From Muribaculaceae bacterium (GTDB lineage Bacteria; Bacteroidota; Bacteroidia; Bacteroidales; Muribaculaceae): DNA of 64,000 nt. Of this stretch, positions 42,724 to 51,226 are shown one piece after another (position 1 is the first letter of the stretch; the number at the start of each line of letters is the position of its first letter). A program made the translations under genes and the position numbers. Below the pieces are notes generated by a model. That model searched no databases, was not told where the DNA came from, and saw nothing but the letters and a program-made list of their open reading frames with translations. The DNA lies in assembly GCA_029058745.1 (NCBI GenBank), contig JAIDXM010000035.1, positions 1 through 64,000 on the forward strand, in the 5' to 3' direction.

Positions 42724-43830
42724 TCAATCGAGGCTTATGGGTGAGAACACTCCGCAATCGACATTTATCAGCGACCGGGGGCCTTCCATTCCCGATATGA
42801 TATCGTCGAGGTGTTTGCGGTTGGTGTCGGTGATGAAAATCTGGCCGAATGTCTCAGACGATGTCACCTCATGCATAATGCTTTCCACTCGCGACGCGTC
42901 GAGCTTGTCGAATATGTCGTCAAGGAGCAACAGGGGCGTTATTCCGCTCGCCTCCTTGAGATAGTCGAATATGGCAAGGCGCAAGGCCACTGTGAATGTT
43001 TTCACCTGGCCTTGGCTTCCGAGTCGCCTGAGACTGTATCCGTCCAGGCTTGTCTCTATGTCATCACGATGTGGTCCCGCCGATGTGAACCCGAGTACGG
43101 AATCCTTTGCGCGGCGTTCCGCGAGCAACTCGTGGAGGGAAGTGCCTGACATCTGGCTCTTATAGGCGATTGATGTGGATTCCCGCTTTCCGGAGAGCCG
43201 ACGGTAGCAATCTTCAATCTTGGGGGCTATAGCGGCCACCCATTTCATTCTCGCGTCATGGATTGCATCTGCCGCTTCCTCCATGCCGGACTCCACCGAT
43301 TCGAAAAGCAACGCATCGCGCACTCCGGCCCGGAGCATGCGGTTGCGGCTCTCAAGCGACCGTGTGTAGCGTATGAGCTGTGCGAGGTAGTCGGGATGTG
43401 CCTGAGAAATCACCATGTCCATCAGCTTCCTGCGCTCCTCTCCGGGGCCGCCGACAATCTGGGAGTCGCCGGGGGTTACAGTCACGATAGGAAATCTCCC
43501 GATATGTTCGGAAATCCGTTTATATTCCTTCCCGTTACGTTTAAGGCTTTTCCCTTTTCCCTTGGTGAGTCCGCAGGCTATGGTGTCGGCCACATCCGTG
43601 TCAGAGAGGAATTCCCCTTTTACAATAAGCATCTCCTCCCCATGTCTGATTAAAGAACTGTCGGGAATGGGGGTCATCGGACGGGCCATGCACAGGAAGT
43701 GTATGGCCTCAAGAAGATTGCTCTTCCCCATGCCGTTCATTCCGAGCAGGCAGTTCACCCCTGGAGAGAAGTCAAGTGTGGAGGATGCGATGTTCTTGAA
43801 ATTGAGTATGTCGATGCTTTTTAGAATCAT
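42724..43830 (-). CDS. recF: DNA replication and repair protein RecF
   Basis: 368 aa. Walker A GMNGMGKSN near residue 33, signature region RLGSQGQVKTFTVALRLA, and LLLDDIFDKLD holding Walker B and the D-loop near the C terminus: a complete SMC-like ATPase head. It loads RecA at gaps together with RecO and RecR. The start overlaps the upp stop by 4 bp, and DUF721 follows after 1 bp, so the three genes are tightly coupled. Confidence 0.96.
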   Translation of the reverse strand: MILKSIDILNFKNIASSTLDFSPGVNCLLGMNGMGKSNLLEAIHFLCMARPMTPIPDSSLIRHGEEMLIVKGEFLSDTDVADTIACGLTKGKGKSLKRNGKEYKRISEHIGRFPIVTVTPGDSQIVGGPGEERRKLMDMVISQAHPDYLAQLIRYTRSLESRNRMLRAGVRDALLFESVESGMEEAADAIHDARMKWVAAIAPKIEDCYRRLSGKRESTSIAYKSQMSGTSLHELLAERRAKDSVLGFTSAGPHRDDIETSLDGYSLRRLGSQGQVKTFTVALRLAIFDYLKEASGITPLLLLDDIFDKLDASRVESIMHEVTSSETFGQIFITDTNRKHLDDIISGMEGPRSLINVDCGVFSPISLD

Positions 43831-44498
43831 TCATCAAGTTTTTTTCCGAAAGCGAGGTCGCCGGCATCTCCCAGGCCGGGCACTATGTAGCTGTGCGCGT
43901 CGATATCAGGGTCGATGGCTCCGGTCCAGATGGTTGTGATTCCCCCGGGGAACACGTTGCAGAGATATTCCACGGCCTGGCGGGAAGCGATTACCGACGC
44001 GATGTGGATTCTTGCCGGAGTGCCTTTCTTGAGGAGGGCGCGGTAGCCAAGTTCCATTGAGCTTCCGGTGGCGAGCATCGGGTCGATAAGAATCAGTGTT
44101 TTCCCCTCAATGGAAGGAGACGCCATATATTCCACCAGGACATCGAAGCTGTCGCTGCGTTCCTTGTATCGCCTGTATGCGCTCACGAAAGCGTTCTCGG
44201 CATTGTCATAGAAACTCAGGAACCCCTCGTGGAAGGGGAGTCCGGCGCGAAGGATTGTCCCGAGCACAATCTTGTCGTCGGGCTGGTGGCACATGGTGAA
44301 TCCCAATGGTGTCTGCACTTTCTCCTGTGAATACCGGAGTCTTTTTGAGATTTCATAGGCCATAATCTCACCTATGCGGTGAAGGTTTGTGCGGAATCGC
44401 ATTGGGTCGCCCTGTATGGTGACATCGCGCAGTTCCCTCATGTATCTGCTCACAAGGCTGGGAGTCGTGGCGAAATTGATAATCTCTATATCGTTCAT
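43827..44498 (-). CDS. upp: Uracil phosphoribosyltransferase
   Basis: 223 aa from ATG 44498 (MNDIEIINF). A further Met 13 codons upstream (44537) gives a tail without family support. Motifs: TILRAGLPFHEGFL, the PRPP-binding LILIDPMLATGSSM, and the uracil-binding GITTIWTGAIDPDID near the C terminus. It salvages uracil to UMP. It lies after a -7 box and leads the recF-DUF721 group. Confidence 0.95.
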   Translation of the reverse strand: MNDIEIINFATTPSLVSRYMRELRDVTIQGDPMRFRTNLHRIGEIMAYEISKRLRYSQEKVQTPLGFTMCHQPDDKIVLGTILRAGLPFHEGFLSFYDNAENAFVSAYRRYKERSDSFDVLVEYMASPSIEGKTLILIDPMLATGSSMELGYRALLKKGTPARIHIASVIASRQAVEYLCNVFPGGITTIWTGAIDPDIDAHSYIVPGLGDAGDLAFGKKLDE

Positions 44499-44572
44499 AG
44501 CATCGATGGTGTGGAATCCGGAGCCAGGCATCCTCATGCCGGAATGCCGGCCACGGAATAGTTAACATTATG

Positions 44573-44580
44573 CAAATATA
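44573..44580 (-). promoter_or_regulatory. Possible -7 box for the upp-recF operon
   Basis: TATATTTG on the minus strand matches TAnnTTTG and lies 75 bp before ATG 44498. There is no TTTG at the right distance upstream, where the ribF 3' end begins. Confidence 0.4.
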
Positions 44581-44583
44581 ACA

Positions 44584-45480
44584 TTATTTAATCTGTTTTG
44601 TCGCATCCGAGAGGAAAAGTTTTGCATTAGAGGTGTCTTTTTCTATCTGTCTCTTCAGCGCGTCGATAGAATTGAACCTTATTTCCTCTCTCATGCGGGT
44701 ATGGAAGACAAGGTTGAACTGGTGTCCGTATAGGTCGCCGCTCCAGTCTATGATGTGTGCCTCGATGGTGAGATTGTTGCCGCGTCTGACAGTCGGTCTC
44801 ACCCCGATGTTGACCACCGCGTCGCGTCGTGTGCCTCCCGGAAGATATGCCACGGCGGCATAGACTCCGTTGCCCGGGACAACAATTCCCGGATGAGGCA
44901 TCATGTTGGCGGTCGGGAATCCGATTGTCCTTCCAAGTTTGTTCCCCTCCACTACAATTCCCGGAATCGCGAATCTGCGGCCAAGCATCCTGTTGGCCTC
45001 GTCGATGTCGCCGGCCGCGATGGCCTTGCGTATCGCCGAAGAGCTGACTCCCGGCAACATGGGGGCTTCGGAAACCGTGATTCCTGTTTCTTCGCCGATT
45101 CGGCGGTAGTCGGAGAGCGAGAGGGCGACTCCGTCGCAACCGAAAGTATTGTCGTAGCCTACCACGATGTGTTCCACTCCGAATTGACTGTGAATCATGC
45201 GCATCCAGTCGCGGGCGGTCGTGGAACGCAGTTTCTCGTCGAACGGGAGCACGATGGGGGTGACACCGGTCTTGGCAATCAGTTCTGTTTTCTTCTCGAT
45301 TGTGGTTATGGCCAGAGGGGCTCGTTGAGGAGAGATGAGGGCGAGCGGATGACGGTCGAATGTTATCGCCAGCGGCTCGAGGCCGTTTCTGCGGGCTTCC
45401 TCCATCACTTCCGACAGCACGACGGCGTGTCCGGCATGCACGCCGTCGAAAGTGCCGATGGCGGCTACCTTCCCGCTCAT
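44584..45480 (-). CDS. ribF: Bifunctional riboflavin kinase / FAD synthetase
   Basis: 298 aa from ATG 45480. The open frame extends 36 codons upstream inside the HAD gene but lacks family support. The N-terminal FMN adenylyltransferase begins VAAIGTFDGVHAGHAVVL and includes SSAIRKAI. The C-terminal riboflavin kinase has GRTIGFPTANM and YAAVAYLPGG. It converts riboflavin to FMN and FAD in the cytoplasm. Start and HAD stop overlap by 4 bp, so the two are co-translated. Confidence 0.95.
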   Translation of the reverse strand: MSGKVAAIGTFDGVHAGHAVVLSEVMEEARRNGLEPLAITFDRHPLALISPQRAPLAITTIEKKTELIAKTGVTPIVLPFDEKLRSTTARDWMRMIHSQFGVEHIVVGYDNTFGCDGVALSLSDYRRIGEETGITVSEAPMLPGVSSSAIRKAIAAGDIDEANRMLGRRFAIPGIVVEGNKLGRTIGFPTANMMPHPGIVVPGNGVYAAVAYLPGGTRRDAVVNIGVRPTVRRGNNLTIEAHIIDWSGDLYGHQFNLVFHTRMREEIRFNSIDALKRQIEKDTSNAKLFLSDATKQIK

Positions 45481-46124
45481 TCTGCCATTTCCCCCTCCAG
45501 GAGGCGATTGGCTACTCCGAGCAGGGTGTCCTGTCCTGTTTTCAGTATCCTGATGGCGTTCAGTCCCACCGAGCGTGCGCTTTCGCAATTTGCCTCAGAG
45601 TCGTCGAGCATCAGGGTTTCCGCCGGGTCGAGCGCATATCTTGTTGTCACATTCCTGAATATCTTGGGGTCGGGTTTGCATGTGCGTTCCTGGAAAGAGA
45701 CAACAATGCCGTCGAAATAATCGTTGACAGTGAGGCCTTCCTGCCTGAACGCGAGCTCTATCCAGTTGTTATACATCACAGGGTTTGTGTTGGAGAGCAT
45801 GTATGTCTTATATCCGGCTTTCCTCAACTTCCTGATAGCCTCGAGTCTTGCGGTTGGAAGGCTCACGAGGAAGCCCTCGAACGCATCCTGGATTTCCTCG
45901 CATGTTGTGCCCGGACGGCAAAGTGGCAGTAGTGTGTCATAGAATTGTGCCACGGACATTTTTCCGGATTCGAGCAAAAGGAATGGCCCTTTTTGCTCGT
46001 ATTCGCCGAGAAGCTTGCCGGCGTCGGTTATGCCAAGGCTTTCGAGCCCATGTATGGCGCGTTGCCGGTCGAGGTCTATTACAACCCCGCCGAGGTCGAA
46101 AATTATGTTTTTAATATTCTTCAT
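45477..46124 (-). CDS. HAD-superfamily hydrolase
   Basis: 215 aa from ATG 46124 (MKNIKNIIFDLGG). An upstream ATG at 46175 lies before the predicted transcription start and is unlikely. Motif I is FDLGGVVIDLD, motif II SNTNP, and motif III/IV LMLDDSEANCESARSVG. This is the common subfamily IA shape (YihX/epoxide hydrolase-like). It is probably a phosphatase for a sugar phosphate or FMN, the latter suggested only by its overlap with ribF. Confidence 0.88.
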   Translation of the reverse strand: MKNIKNIIFDLGGVVIDLDRQRAIHGLESLGITDAGKLLGEYEQKGPFLLLESGKMSVAQFYDTLLPLCRPGTTCEEIQDAFEGFLVSLPTARLEAIRKLRKAGYKTYMLSNTNPVMYNNWIELAFRQEGLTVNDYFDGIVVSFQERTCKPDPKIFRNVTTRYALDPAETLMLDDSEANCESARSVGLNAIRILKTGQDTLLGVANRLLEGEMAE

Positions 46125-46150
46125 GTCTTTATGATGATGCGAATGCGGGC

Positions 46151-46158
46151 ACAAAATT
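46151..46158 (-). promoter_or_regulatory. -7 box for the HAD-ribF operon
   Basis: TAATTTTG on the minus strand. A TTTG lies at 46182-46185, 23 bp away, which is longer than usual. The start would fall about 20 nt before ATG 46124. It is divergent from the pfkA promoter. Confidence 0.4.
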
Positions 46159-46166
46159 AATATTTT

Positions 46167-46197
46167 TTTTGTCACCTCCCGACAAAATATTACCTTT
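46167..46197 (+). promoter_or_regulatory. Promoter of pfkA
   Basis: TTTG (46167-46170), a 19-bp spacer and TACCTTTG (46190-46197) match the consensus. The predicted leader is about 130 nt. Confidence 0.65.
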
Positions 46198-46335
46198 GTG
46201 AGAATAAATGCCCTGAAGTTGTTGAATCAATGAAGGAGGGCGGCGGCGTGAAGAGCCGCCGGTTCTATGGCGGAGGCTTGTGGGTCGGAAACATAATTAA
46301 GAGCAGTATAAAAGAAACAAAATAAAAAGGAAACA

Positions 46336-47316
46336 ATGGAAAAGCAAAGAGCAATAGGCATCCTCACTTCGGGAGGCGACGCTCCCGGCATGAATGCCGC
46401 GATACGTGCGGTGACACGTGCGGCGATATATGCCGGATTCAAGGTGTATGGTATCATGAGAGGGTATAAGGGCCTCATTACGGATGAAATCGTAGAGTTC
46501 TCCACCCAGAATGTGTCGAACATAATACAGCGCGGCGGCACCATATTGAAGACGGCACGATGCAAGGAATTCCAGACTCCGGAAGGTCGCCAGTGCGCCT
46601 ATGACGTTCTGCAGCGCCATGGAATAGACGCCCTTGTCGTGATAGGCGGCGACGGGTCTCTGACAGGCGCCCGCATATTCGCCAACGAGTTTTCTTTCCA
46701 GATTGTCGGCCTTCCTGGCACCATCGACAATGACCTTTACGGCACTGACTCTACAATCGGCTATGACACCGCGCTCAACACCATCATGGACTGCGTGGAT
46801 AAGATACGAGACACCGCCACCTCGCATGAACGTCTATTCTTTATCGAGGTGATGGGGCGTGACGCGGGTTTCCTTGCCCTCAACGGTGCCATAGCGTCGG
46901 GAGCCGAGGCGGCCATCATACCGGAGATTTCGACACAGGTTGACCAGCTTGACGAACTTATCGCCAACGGATTCCGTAAGTCGAAAAACTCATCGATAGT
47001 GCTTGTGGCTGAATCACCCACCACGGGAGGTGCCATGGGTCTTGCGGAGCGTGTCAAGAAGGAATACCCGGACTATGATGTGCGAGTCACCATCCTTGGC
47101 CATCTTCAGCGAGGCGGTTCTCCGACAGCATTCGACAGGATTCTCGCATCGCGTATGGGAGCGGCTGCTGTAGATGCGCTTCTTGACGACCAGCGTAATG
47201 TCATGATAGGCATAAAGAACGACGAGATTGTCTATGTCCCGTTTACAAAGGCCATCAAAAACGACAAGCCTATAAATCAGGAGCTGATGTCAACGTTGCG
47301 TCGCCTTTCTATCTGA
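46336..47316 (+). CDS. pfkA: 6-phosphofructokinase
   Basis: 326 aa, normal for the ATP-dependent type. Motifs: [17 protein letters not shown] at the N terminus, [11 protein letters not shown] for the nucleotide phosphate, [12 protein letters not shown] with the catalytic Asp, and [14 protein letters not shown] near the C terminus. It phosphorylates fructose 6-phosphate in glycolysis. GGDGS with Gly after Asp fits ATP more than pyrophosphate as donor. It has its own promoter. Confidence 0.97.
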   Translation: MEKQRAIGILTSGGDAPGMNAAIRAVTRAAIYAGFKVYGIMRGYKGLITDEIVEFSTQNVSNIIQRGGTILKTARCKEFQTPEGRQCAYDVLQRHGIDALVVIGGDGSLTGARIFANEFSFQIVGLPGTIDNDLYGTDSTIGYDTALNTIMDCVDKIRDTATSHERLFFIEVMGRDAGFLALNGAIASGAEAAIIPEISTQVDQLDELIANGFRKSKNSSIVLVAESPTTGGAMGLAERVKKEYPDYDVRVTILGHLQRGGSPTAFDRILASRMGAAAVDALLDDQRNVMIGIKNDEIVYVPFTKAIKNDKPINQELMSTLRRLSI

Positions 47317-47340
47317 TAATGCATGACACATAATCCATAG

Positions 47341-47400
47341 TTCTTGACACATAATGCATAATCTGTGATTCTCAATTGATTATGCATTATGTGTCAGGAA
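47341..47400. repeat. Long inverted repeat after pfkA, with a partial third copy
   Basis: A 19-bp perfect stem (47345-47363 with 47378-47396) extends to 23 pairs with one wobble and has a 14-nt loop. An 11-base piece of the same arm (TGACACATAAT) also lies at 47324-47334. No U-run follows, so a standard terminator is unlikely. It is AT-rich and may be a small mobile palindromic unit. Confidence 0.7.
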
Positions 47401-47417
47401 TTGTGCGTTAAATAAAA

Positions 47418-47443
47418 AGGGCGAGTCCTCACGGATACGCCCT
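47418..47443 (-). terminator. Intrinsic terminator after tRNA-Tyr
   Basis: AGGGCG pairs with CGCCCT with an inner TCC/GGA pairing. On the minus strand a TTTTTATTT run follows. It lies about 40 nt downstream of the tRNA. Confidence 0.75.
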
Positions 47444-47483
47444 GTATTGTTGTTATGTGCAATAATTGAATTGATGTCGTAAG

Positions 47484-47566
47484 TGGGTGGAGATGGATTC
47501 GAACCACCGAAGGTATAAACCAGCAGATTTACAGTCTGCCCCATTTGGCCACTCTGGTATCCACCC
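47484..47566 (-). tRNA. tRNA-Tyr (anticodon GTA)
   Basis: Class II tRNA. Acceptor stem GGGTGGA/TCCACCC, discriminator A, anticodon stem GCAGA/TCTGC around the loop CTGTAAA (anticodon GTA), a long variable arm, and a T-arm with GGTTCGAATCC. CCA is not encoded. It has its own promoter and terminator. Confidence 0.95.
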
Positions 47567-47602
47567 AGACAAACCGTAGCCGGTCAGCTCCGGTTTGCGT
47601 TG

Positions 47603-47633
47603 CAAAGTTAGTTAAATATTTTCAATCTTGCAA
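47603..47633 (-). promoter_or_regulatory. Promoter of tRNA-Tyr
   Basis: TTG (47631-47633) and TAACTTTG (47603-47610) are 20 bp apart on the minus strand. The start is about 30 nt before the mature tRNA. Confidence 0.6.
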
Positions 47634-47719
47634 GTCAATATCCGGGTTTATCGCAATTAATTTTGGATAGTGTCGGATAATTGCTTCGCATATGGATTGA
47701 AAATAAGATAATTAAGCAC

Positions 47720-48913
47720 TTATTTGAGTTTTGCGGAAGCCTCCTTGATTCTGTGCATCGCCTCACGTATGTTGTCGTCGGAGGTGGCGTAGCTCAGGCG
47801 CATGTAGCCGGGGGCGCAGAATGCCTCTCCGTCCACACAGGCCACGTGAGCCTCCTCAAGAAGATACATCACATAGTCGCCGCTTGACTTGATTTCACGT
47901 TCTCCTGCCTTTTTCCCGATATAAGAGCTGACCTCCGGGAAAAGGTAGAATGCCCCTTGAGGTTCGTTGACCACCCATCCCGGAATCTCGCGGGCGAGAG
48001 CCACAATCAGGTCACGGCGTCTCTGGAAAGCCTCGCGCATCTCGCGCACGCAGTCCTGTGGGCCGTCATAAGCGGCTTCTGCCGCTTTCTGTGCAATCGA
48101 TGAAGCCCCGGAGGTGTATTGTCCCTGGAGCTTGGTGACGGCTTTGGCGATAGGGAGGGGGCCGGCCATGTATCCGATGCGCCATCCGGTCATGGCATAT
48201 GCCTTGGAGACGCCGTTGATGATTACCACCCTGTCGCGCACGTTCTCAAATTCGGATATGCTATGCACCTCTCCGATGAAATTTATGTGTTCATATATCT
48301 CATCGGCAAGGATGATGATTTCAGGATATTTGGCAAGGACATCGGCAAGGCCCTTCAGTTCCTCACGGCTGTAGATGCTGCCGGTGGGGTTGGACGGAGA
48401 GTTGAGCATAATCATGCGTGTCTTGGGAGTGATGGCCTTTTCGAGCTGTTCGGGGGTAATCTTGAAATCCTGGTCAACTCCGGCATATACCTCCACGGTG
48501 ACGCCTTCCGCGAGTTTCACCATCTCCACATAGCTTACCCATGCAGGTACGGGTATTATTACCTCGTCGCCGGGATTGATTGTTGCGAGAATCACGTTGC
48601 AGAGTTCCTGCTTTGCGCCGTTGCCCACTACAATCTGCTCCGGAGCGAACTCGATTCCGTTCTCTCTGAGCAGCTTCGCGGCGATTGCCTTGCGGAGTGT
48701 CATATAGCCCGGCACAGGGGTGTAGCGTGAGAAATTGTCGTCGATGGCTTTTTTTGCAGCCTCCTTTATGAAATCGGGAGTGTCGAAATCCGGTTCGCCG
48801 ACACTCATGTTGATGACATCGACACCGGCGGCCTTGAGTTCCGCGCTTTTCTGCGACATTGCGAGAGTCGCCGAAGGGGAGAGGGCGGCTATGCGCTGTG
48901 AAATCTGGTTCAT
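47720..48913 (-). CDS. Class I aminotransferase (aspartate aminotransferase-like)
   Basis: 397 aa, fold type I PLP enzyme. The N terminus has the INMSVGEPDFDTPDFIKEAA pattern of the Ib subgroup, NSPSNPTGSIYSREEL holds the conserved Asn, ILADEIYEHI the PLP-binding Asp and Tyr, GVSKAYAMTGWRIGYMAGP the Schiff-base Lys, and a conserved Arg follows in GYMRLSYA. It transfers amino groups between aspartate or another amino acid and 2-oxoglutarate. The exact substrate is open. Confidence 0.93.
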   Translation of the reverse strand: MNQISQRIAALSPSATLAMSQKSAELKAAGVDVINMSVGEPDFDTPDFIKEAAKKAIDDNFSRYTPVPGYMTLRKAIAAKLLRENGIEFAPEQIVVGNGAKQELCNVILATINPGDEVIIPVPAWVSYVEMVKLAEGVTVEVYAGVDQDFKITPEQLEKAITPKTRMIMLNSPSNPTGSIYSREELKGLADVLAKYPEIIILADEIYEHINFIGEVHSISEFENVRDRVVIINGVSKAYAMTGWRIGYMAGPLPIAKAVTKLQGQYTSGASSIAQKAAEAAYDGPQDCVREMREAFQRRRDLIVALAREIPGWVVNEPQGAFYLFPEVSSYIGKKAGEREIKSSGDYVMYLLEEAHVACVDGEAFCAPGYMRLSYATSDDNIREAMHRIKEASAKLK

Positions 48914-48998
48914 ACGTTATATGTTTTTATTGATAAGTCCGTTTTGCCATATTCCCGTTTTTCAATCGATTTACGGCTGAGTCGGGGATATTTTGATG

Positions 48999-49030
48999 CG
49001 AAATTAATGATTTAAAGTGAAGACGGCAAA
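48999..49030 (-). promoter_or_regulatory. Promoter of the aminotransferase gene
   Basis: TTTG (49027-49030), a 20-bp spacer and TAATTTCG (48999-49006, one mismatch) on the minus strand, about 79 nt before ATG 48913. It stands back to back with the plus-strand promoter at 49037-49067. Confidence 0.55.
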
Positions 49031-49036
49031 AATAAA

Positions 49037-49067
49037 TTGCGTAAAGATAAAAAAAATGTTAACTTTG
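49037..49067 (+). promoter_or_regulatory. Promoter of the DUF4836-ABC operon
   Basis: TTG (49037-49039), a 20-bp spacer and TAACTTTG (49060-49067). The leader to ATG 49165 is about 90 nt. Only 6 bp separate it from the divergent aminotransferase promoter, so both may compete for polymerase. Confidence 0.55.
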
Positions 49068-49164
49068 CCACTGAGGCGGCAAGTCGCCTCCTGATGATTG
49101 CCTATACATCAGTTTCGGGAATAGCGGCACCCCCATGAAGAATACAATCAAATAATAAACCAAT

Positions 49165-50538
49165 ATGAAGATTACAGCCAAAAAATCGTTGAACGTGCGC
49201 CACATGGCATTATGGATGCTATTGATGATGCTCCCGTTTATGAATTCATGCAAGCAGGAGGCTACGGATGCATCCGACCTTCTCGCCACAGTCCCGTCAT
49301 CGGCCGGAATGGTGGTTGGCGTCAACCTCAAATCACTTCTTGAGAAGACAGGATGTGAGGTGAACGGCACCGAGATTGTGGCCGGCAAGGAGATGAAGGA
49401 ACTGCTTGCCACTATTCAGAAAGATTCCGTGAACCGCAAGAACGCTGACGCGTTGAACCTGTTTCTCTCAGGAGATAGCGGCATCGACCCTTCCGGGGCT
49501 ATTGTGTTTACAGATGCATATGGCACCTATGTCACCGCGATGCTTGCCGACACACAGAAATTCTATGATTTCGTGGAGAAACAGACCGGCGATAAATTCA
49601 CAGAGGAAAACGGAGTGAAGGTTTGCCGTGAGATTGCTGTGCTTGGCGCCCAGGTGTGGGTTTCTATATCCGGTTCGTCGATAGACTCCAAGGCGGTGAA
49701 GAACTATGCCGCACTTGAGAAGGGACAAAGCTTTGTGTCCAATCCTTTTGCCGATAAGGTCTCAAACATTGCCAATGATATTGTAGGGTGGAGCCGCATC
49801 AACACCTTTTTCCAACAGAAAGGTGGCATATCGACGTCGGATATCGCTGCGTTCAACATGATGTTGGGAATGACATGTGAGGGGGCTACCTCGATATCTT
49901 TTACCTTGGATTTCCTTAAAGGGGAGGTTAAGGCATTGTGTAATGTGCTCAATGATGAGGGGAAACCTGCGAAATACCTGTTCCCGTTTGACAAGGTTGA
50001 CACCTCTCTGGTAAAGTCATTGGGAGAGAACGCCAATGCGGTTTTTTCATTTGTGATAACCAAAGAGGCTGTTAAGAAAATGGAGCAACTCAACTCTTCG
50101 TTTGGTGGCCCATACGGAGAGATGATAGAATATTTTAAGGCATTGGATGGTACTATTGCAGTGGCTTTCAGTGATATTACAGATCCGTTGAAGGGCATCA
50201 GGGGTGTGGTAACCACCAACGGAGACGCGTCGTCAGGCCTTATGAATCTTGTGTCGCAATTATGTCCGGCCAAGAAGGATGGGAAACTGATAAGGTTGGA
50301 GAATGGAACTCTCGAAGGTTCGCTTAAGATGGGGGATGTGGCAGATTTCCTGAAAGGCTCAGGAGGCGGTGGAGTTATGAATTTGTCAGTATTTGGGGCC
50401 GATACATCCAAGATTGGGGTTTCATCTTTTGGAGTCGCGGGTCGTCCCAATGGCGCTGGAATATCTGCGGAATTTGTAGTGAAGGGTACGGATCCGTCGG
50501 AGAATTTCCTTATCACTGTCATGAAGAATATAAAATGA
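49165..50538 (+). CDS. DUF4836-type lipoprotein
   Basis: 457 aa with a lipoprotein signal: hydrophobic MALWMLLMMLPF then FMNSC with Cys 29. The mature part opens TDASDLLATVPSSAGMVVGVNLKSLLEK, the start typical of DUF4836 proteins, and goes on with alternating beta and helical parts. No catalytic motif is visible. It should sit on a membrane facing the periplasm. An ABC ATPase and an FtsX-like permease follow with 12-bp and 1-bp gaps, suggesting one complex. Function is unknown. Confidence 0.75.
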   Translation: MKITAKKSLNVRHMALWMLLMMLPFMNSCKQEATDASDLLATVPSSAGMVVGVNLKSLLEKTGCEVNGTEIVAGKEMKELLATIQKDSVNRKNADALNLFLSGDSGIDPSGAIVFTDAYGTYVTAMLADTQKFYDFVEKQTGDKFTEENGVKVCREIAVLGAQVWVSISGSSIDSKAVKNYAALEKGQSFVSNPFADKVSNIANDIVGWSRINTFFQQKGGISTSDIAAFNMMLGMTCEGATSISFTLDFLKGEVKALCNVLNDEGKPAKYLFPFDKVDTSLVKSLGENANAVFSFVITKEAVKKMEQLNSSFGGPYGEMIEYFKALDGTIAVAFSDITDPLKGIRGVVTTNGDASSGLMNLVSQLCPAKKDGKLIRLENGTLEGSLKMGDVADFLKGSGGGGVMNLSVFGADTSKIGVSSFGVAGRPNGAGISAEFVVKGTDPSENFLITVMKNIK

Positions 50539-50550
50539 TAAAAGCCGTAA

Positions 50551-51225
50551 ATGTCTGGATATATGAATCCTGATGATAAGATAACGGCCATACGTCTTTC
50601 AGGGATGCTTCCGAGGGTCTTTCTCTCGGAGAGCATCCCTGCTTCTGATGTGTGGCGCAGTGAGCTTGTGCTTGAGCGGGGAAGGCACTATCTTATAGAG
50701 GCGGCAAGCGGAGGCGGCAAGTCGTCGCTGTGTTCGTATATCTATGGCGCCCGCGTGGATTATGAAGGGACATTATGGTTTGACTCCGAGAATGCCGCGA
50801 CATTCGGCATGGAACGATGGCAAGAGTTGCGCCGACGCCACATAGCCTATCTTCCGCAGGAGCTGTCTTTGTTCCCCGAACTCACGGCGCTGCAGAACAT
50901 AGAGATTAAGAATTCCCTGACAGGATGGAAGAGCTCTGAGGAAATAGAAGAGTCGTTGCATATGCTCGGGATTGACTCCCGCCGGGACTATCCCGTGGGA
51001 CGTATGTCGATAGGGCAACAGCAACGTGTCGGCATCATCCGTGCACTCTGTCAACCTTTTGATTTCATACTGCTTGACGAGCCGGTCAGCCATCTTGACG
51101 AGGGAAACAACCGGGTGGCGGCCATGATGATAACGGCGGAGGCGCGGCGCCAAGGGGCGGGGATTGTGTCCACCTCGGTCGGGAATCCGCTCCTGATGGA
51201 AGAATATATTAAACTGAGATTGTGA
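50551..51225 (+). CDS. ABC transporter ATP-binding protein (LolD/MacB-like)
   Basis: 224 aa. Walker A reads AASGGGKSS, an accepted variant of GxxGxGKS, followed by the Q-loop YLPQELSLFPELTA, signature MSIGQQQRVG (a variant of LSGGQ), Walker B FILLDEPVSHLDEG and a switch region where the usual His is replaced (VSTSVGNP). Activity may therefore be low or regulated. The stop lies 1 bp before the permease start. It fits the small mechanotransmission-type ABC systems that act with an FtsX-like partner. Confidence 0.85.
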   Translation: MSGYMNPDDKITAIRLSGMLPRVFLSESIPASDVWRSELVLERGRHYLIEAASGGGKSSLCSYIYGARVDYEGTLWFDSENAATFGMERWQELRRRHIAYLPQELSLFPELTALQNIEIKNSLTGWKSSEEIEESLHMLGIDSRRDYPVGRMSIGQQQRVGIIRALCQPFDFILLDEPVSHLDEGNNRVAAMMITAEARRQGAGIVSTSVGNPLLMEEYIKLRL

Positions 51226-51226
51226 T

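Noticed and set aside
45481..45588. 5' extension of ribF by 36 codons
   Set aside because: The extension lies entirely inside the HAD gene, is Arg/Gly/Pro-rich and precedes the normal family start MSGKVAAIGTFDG.
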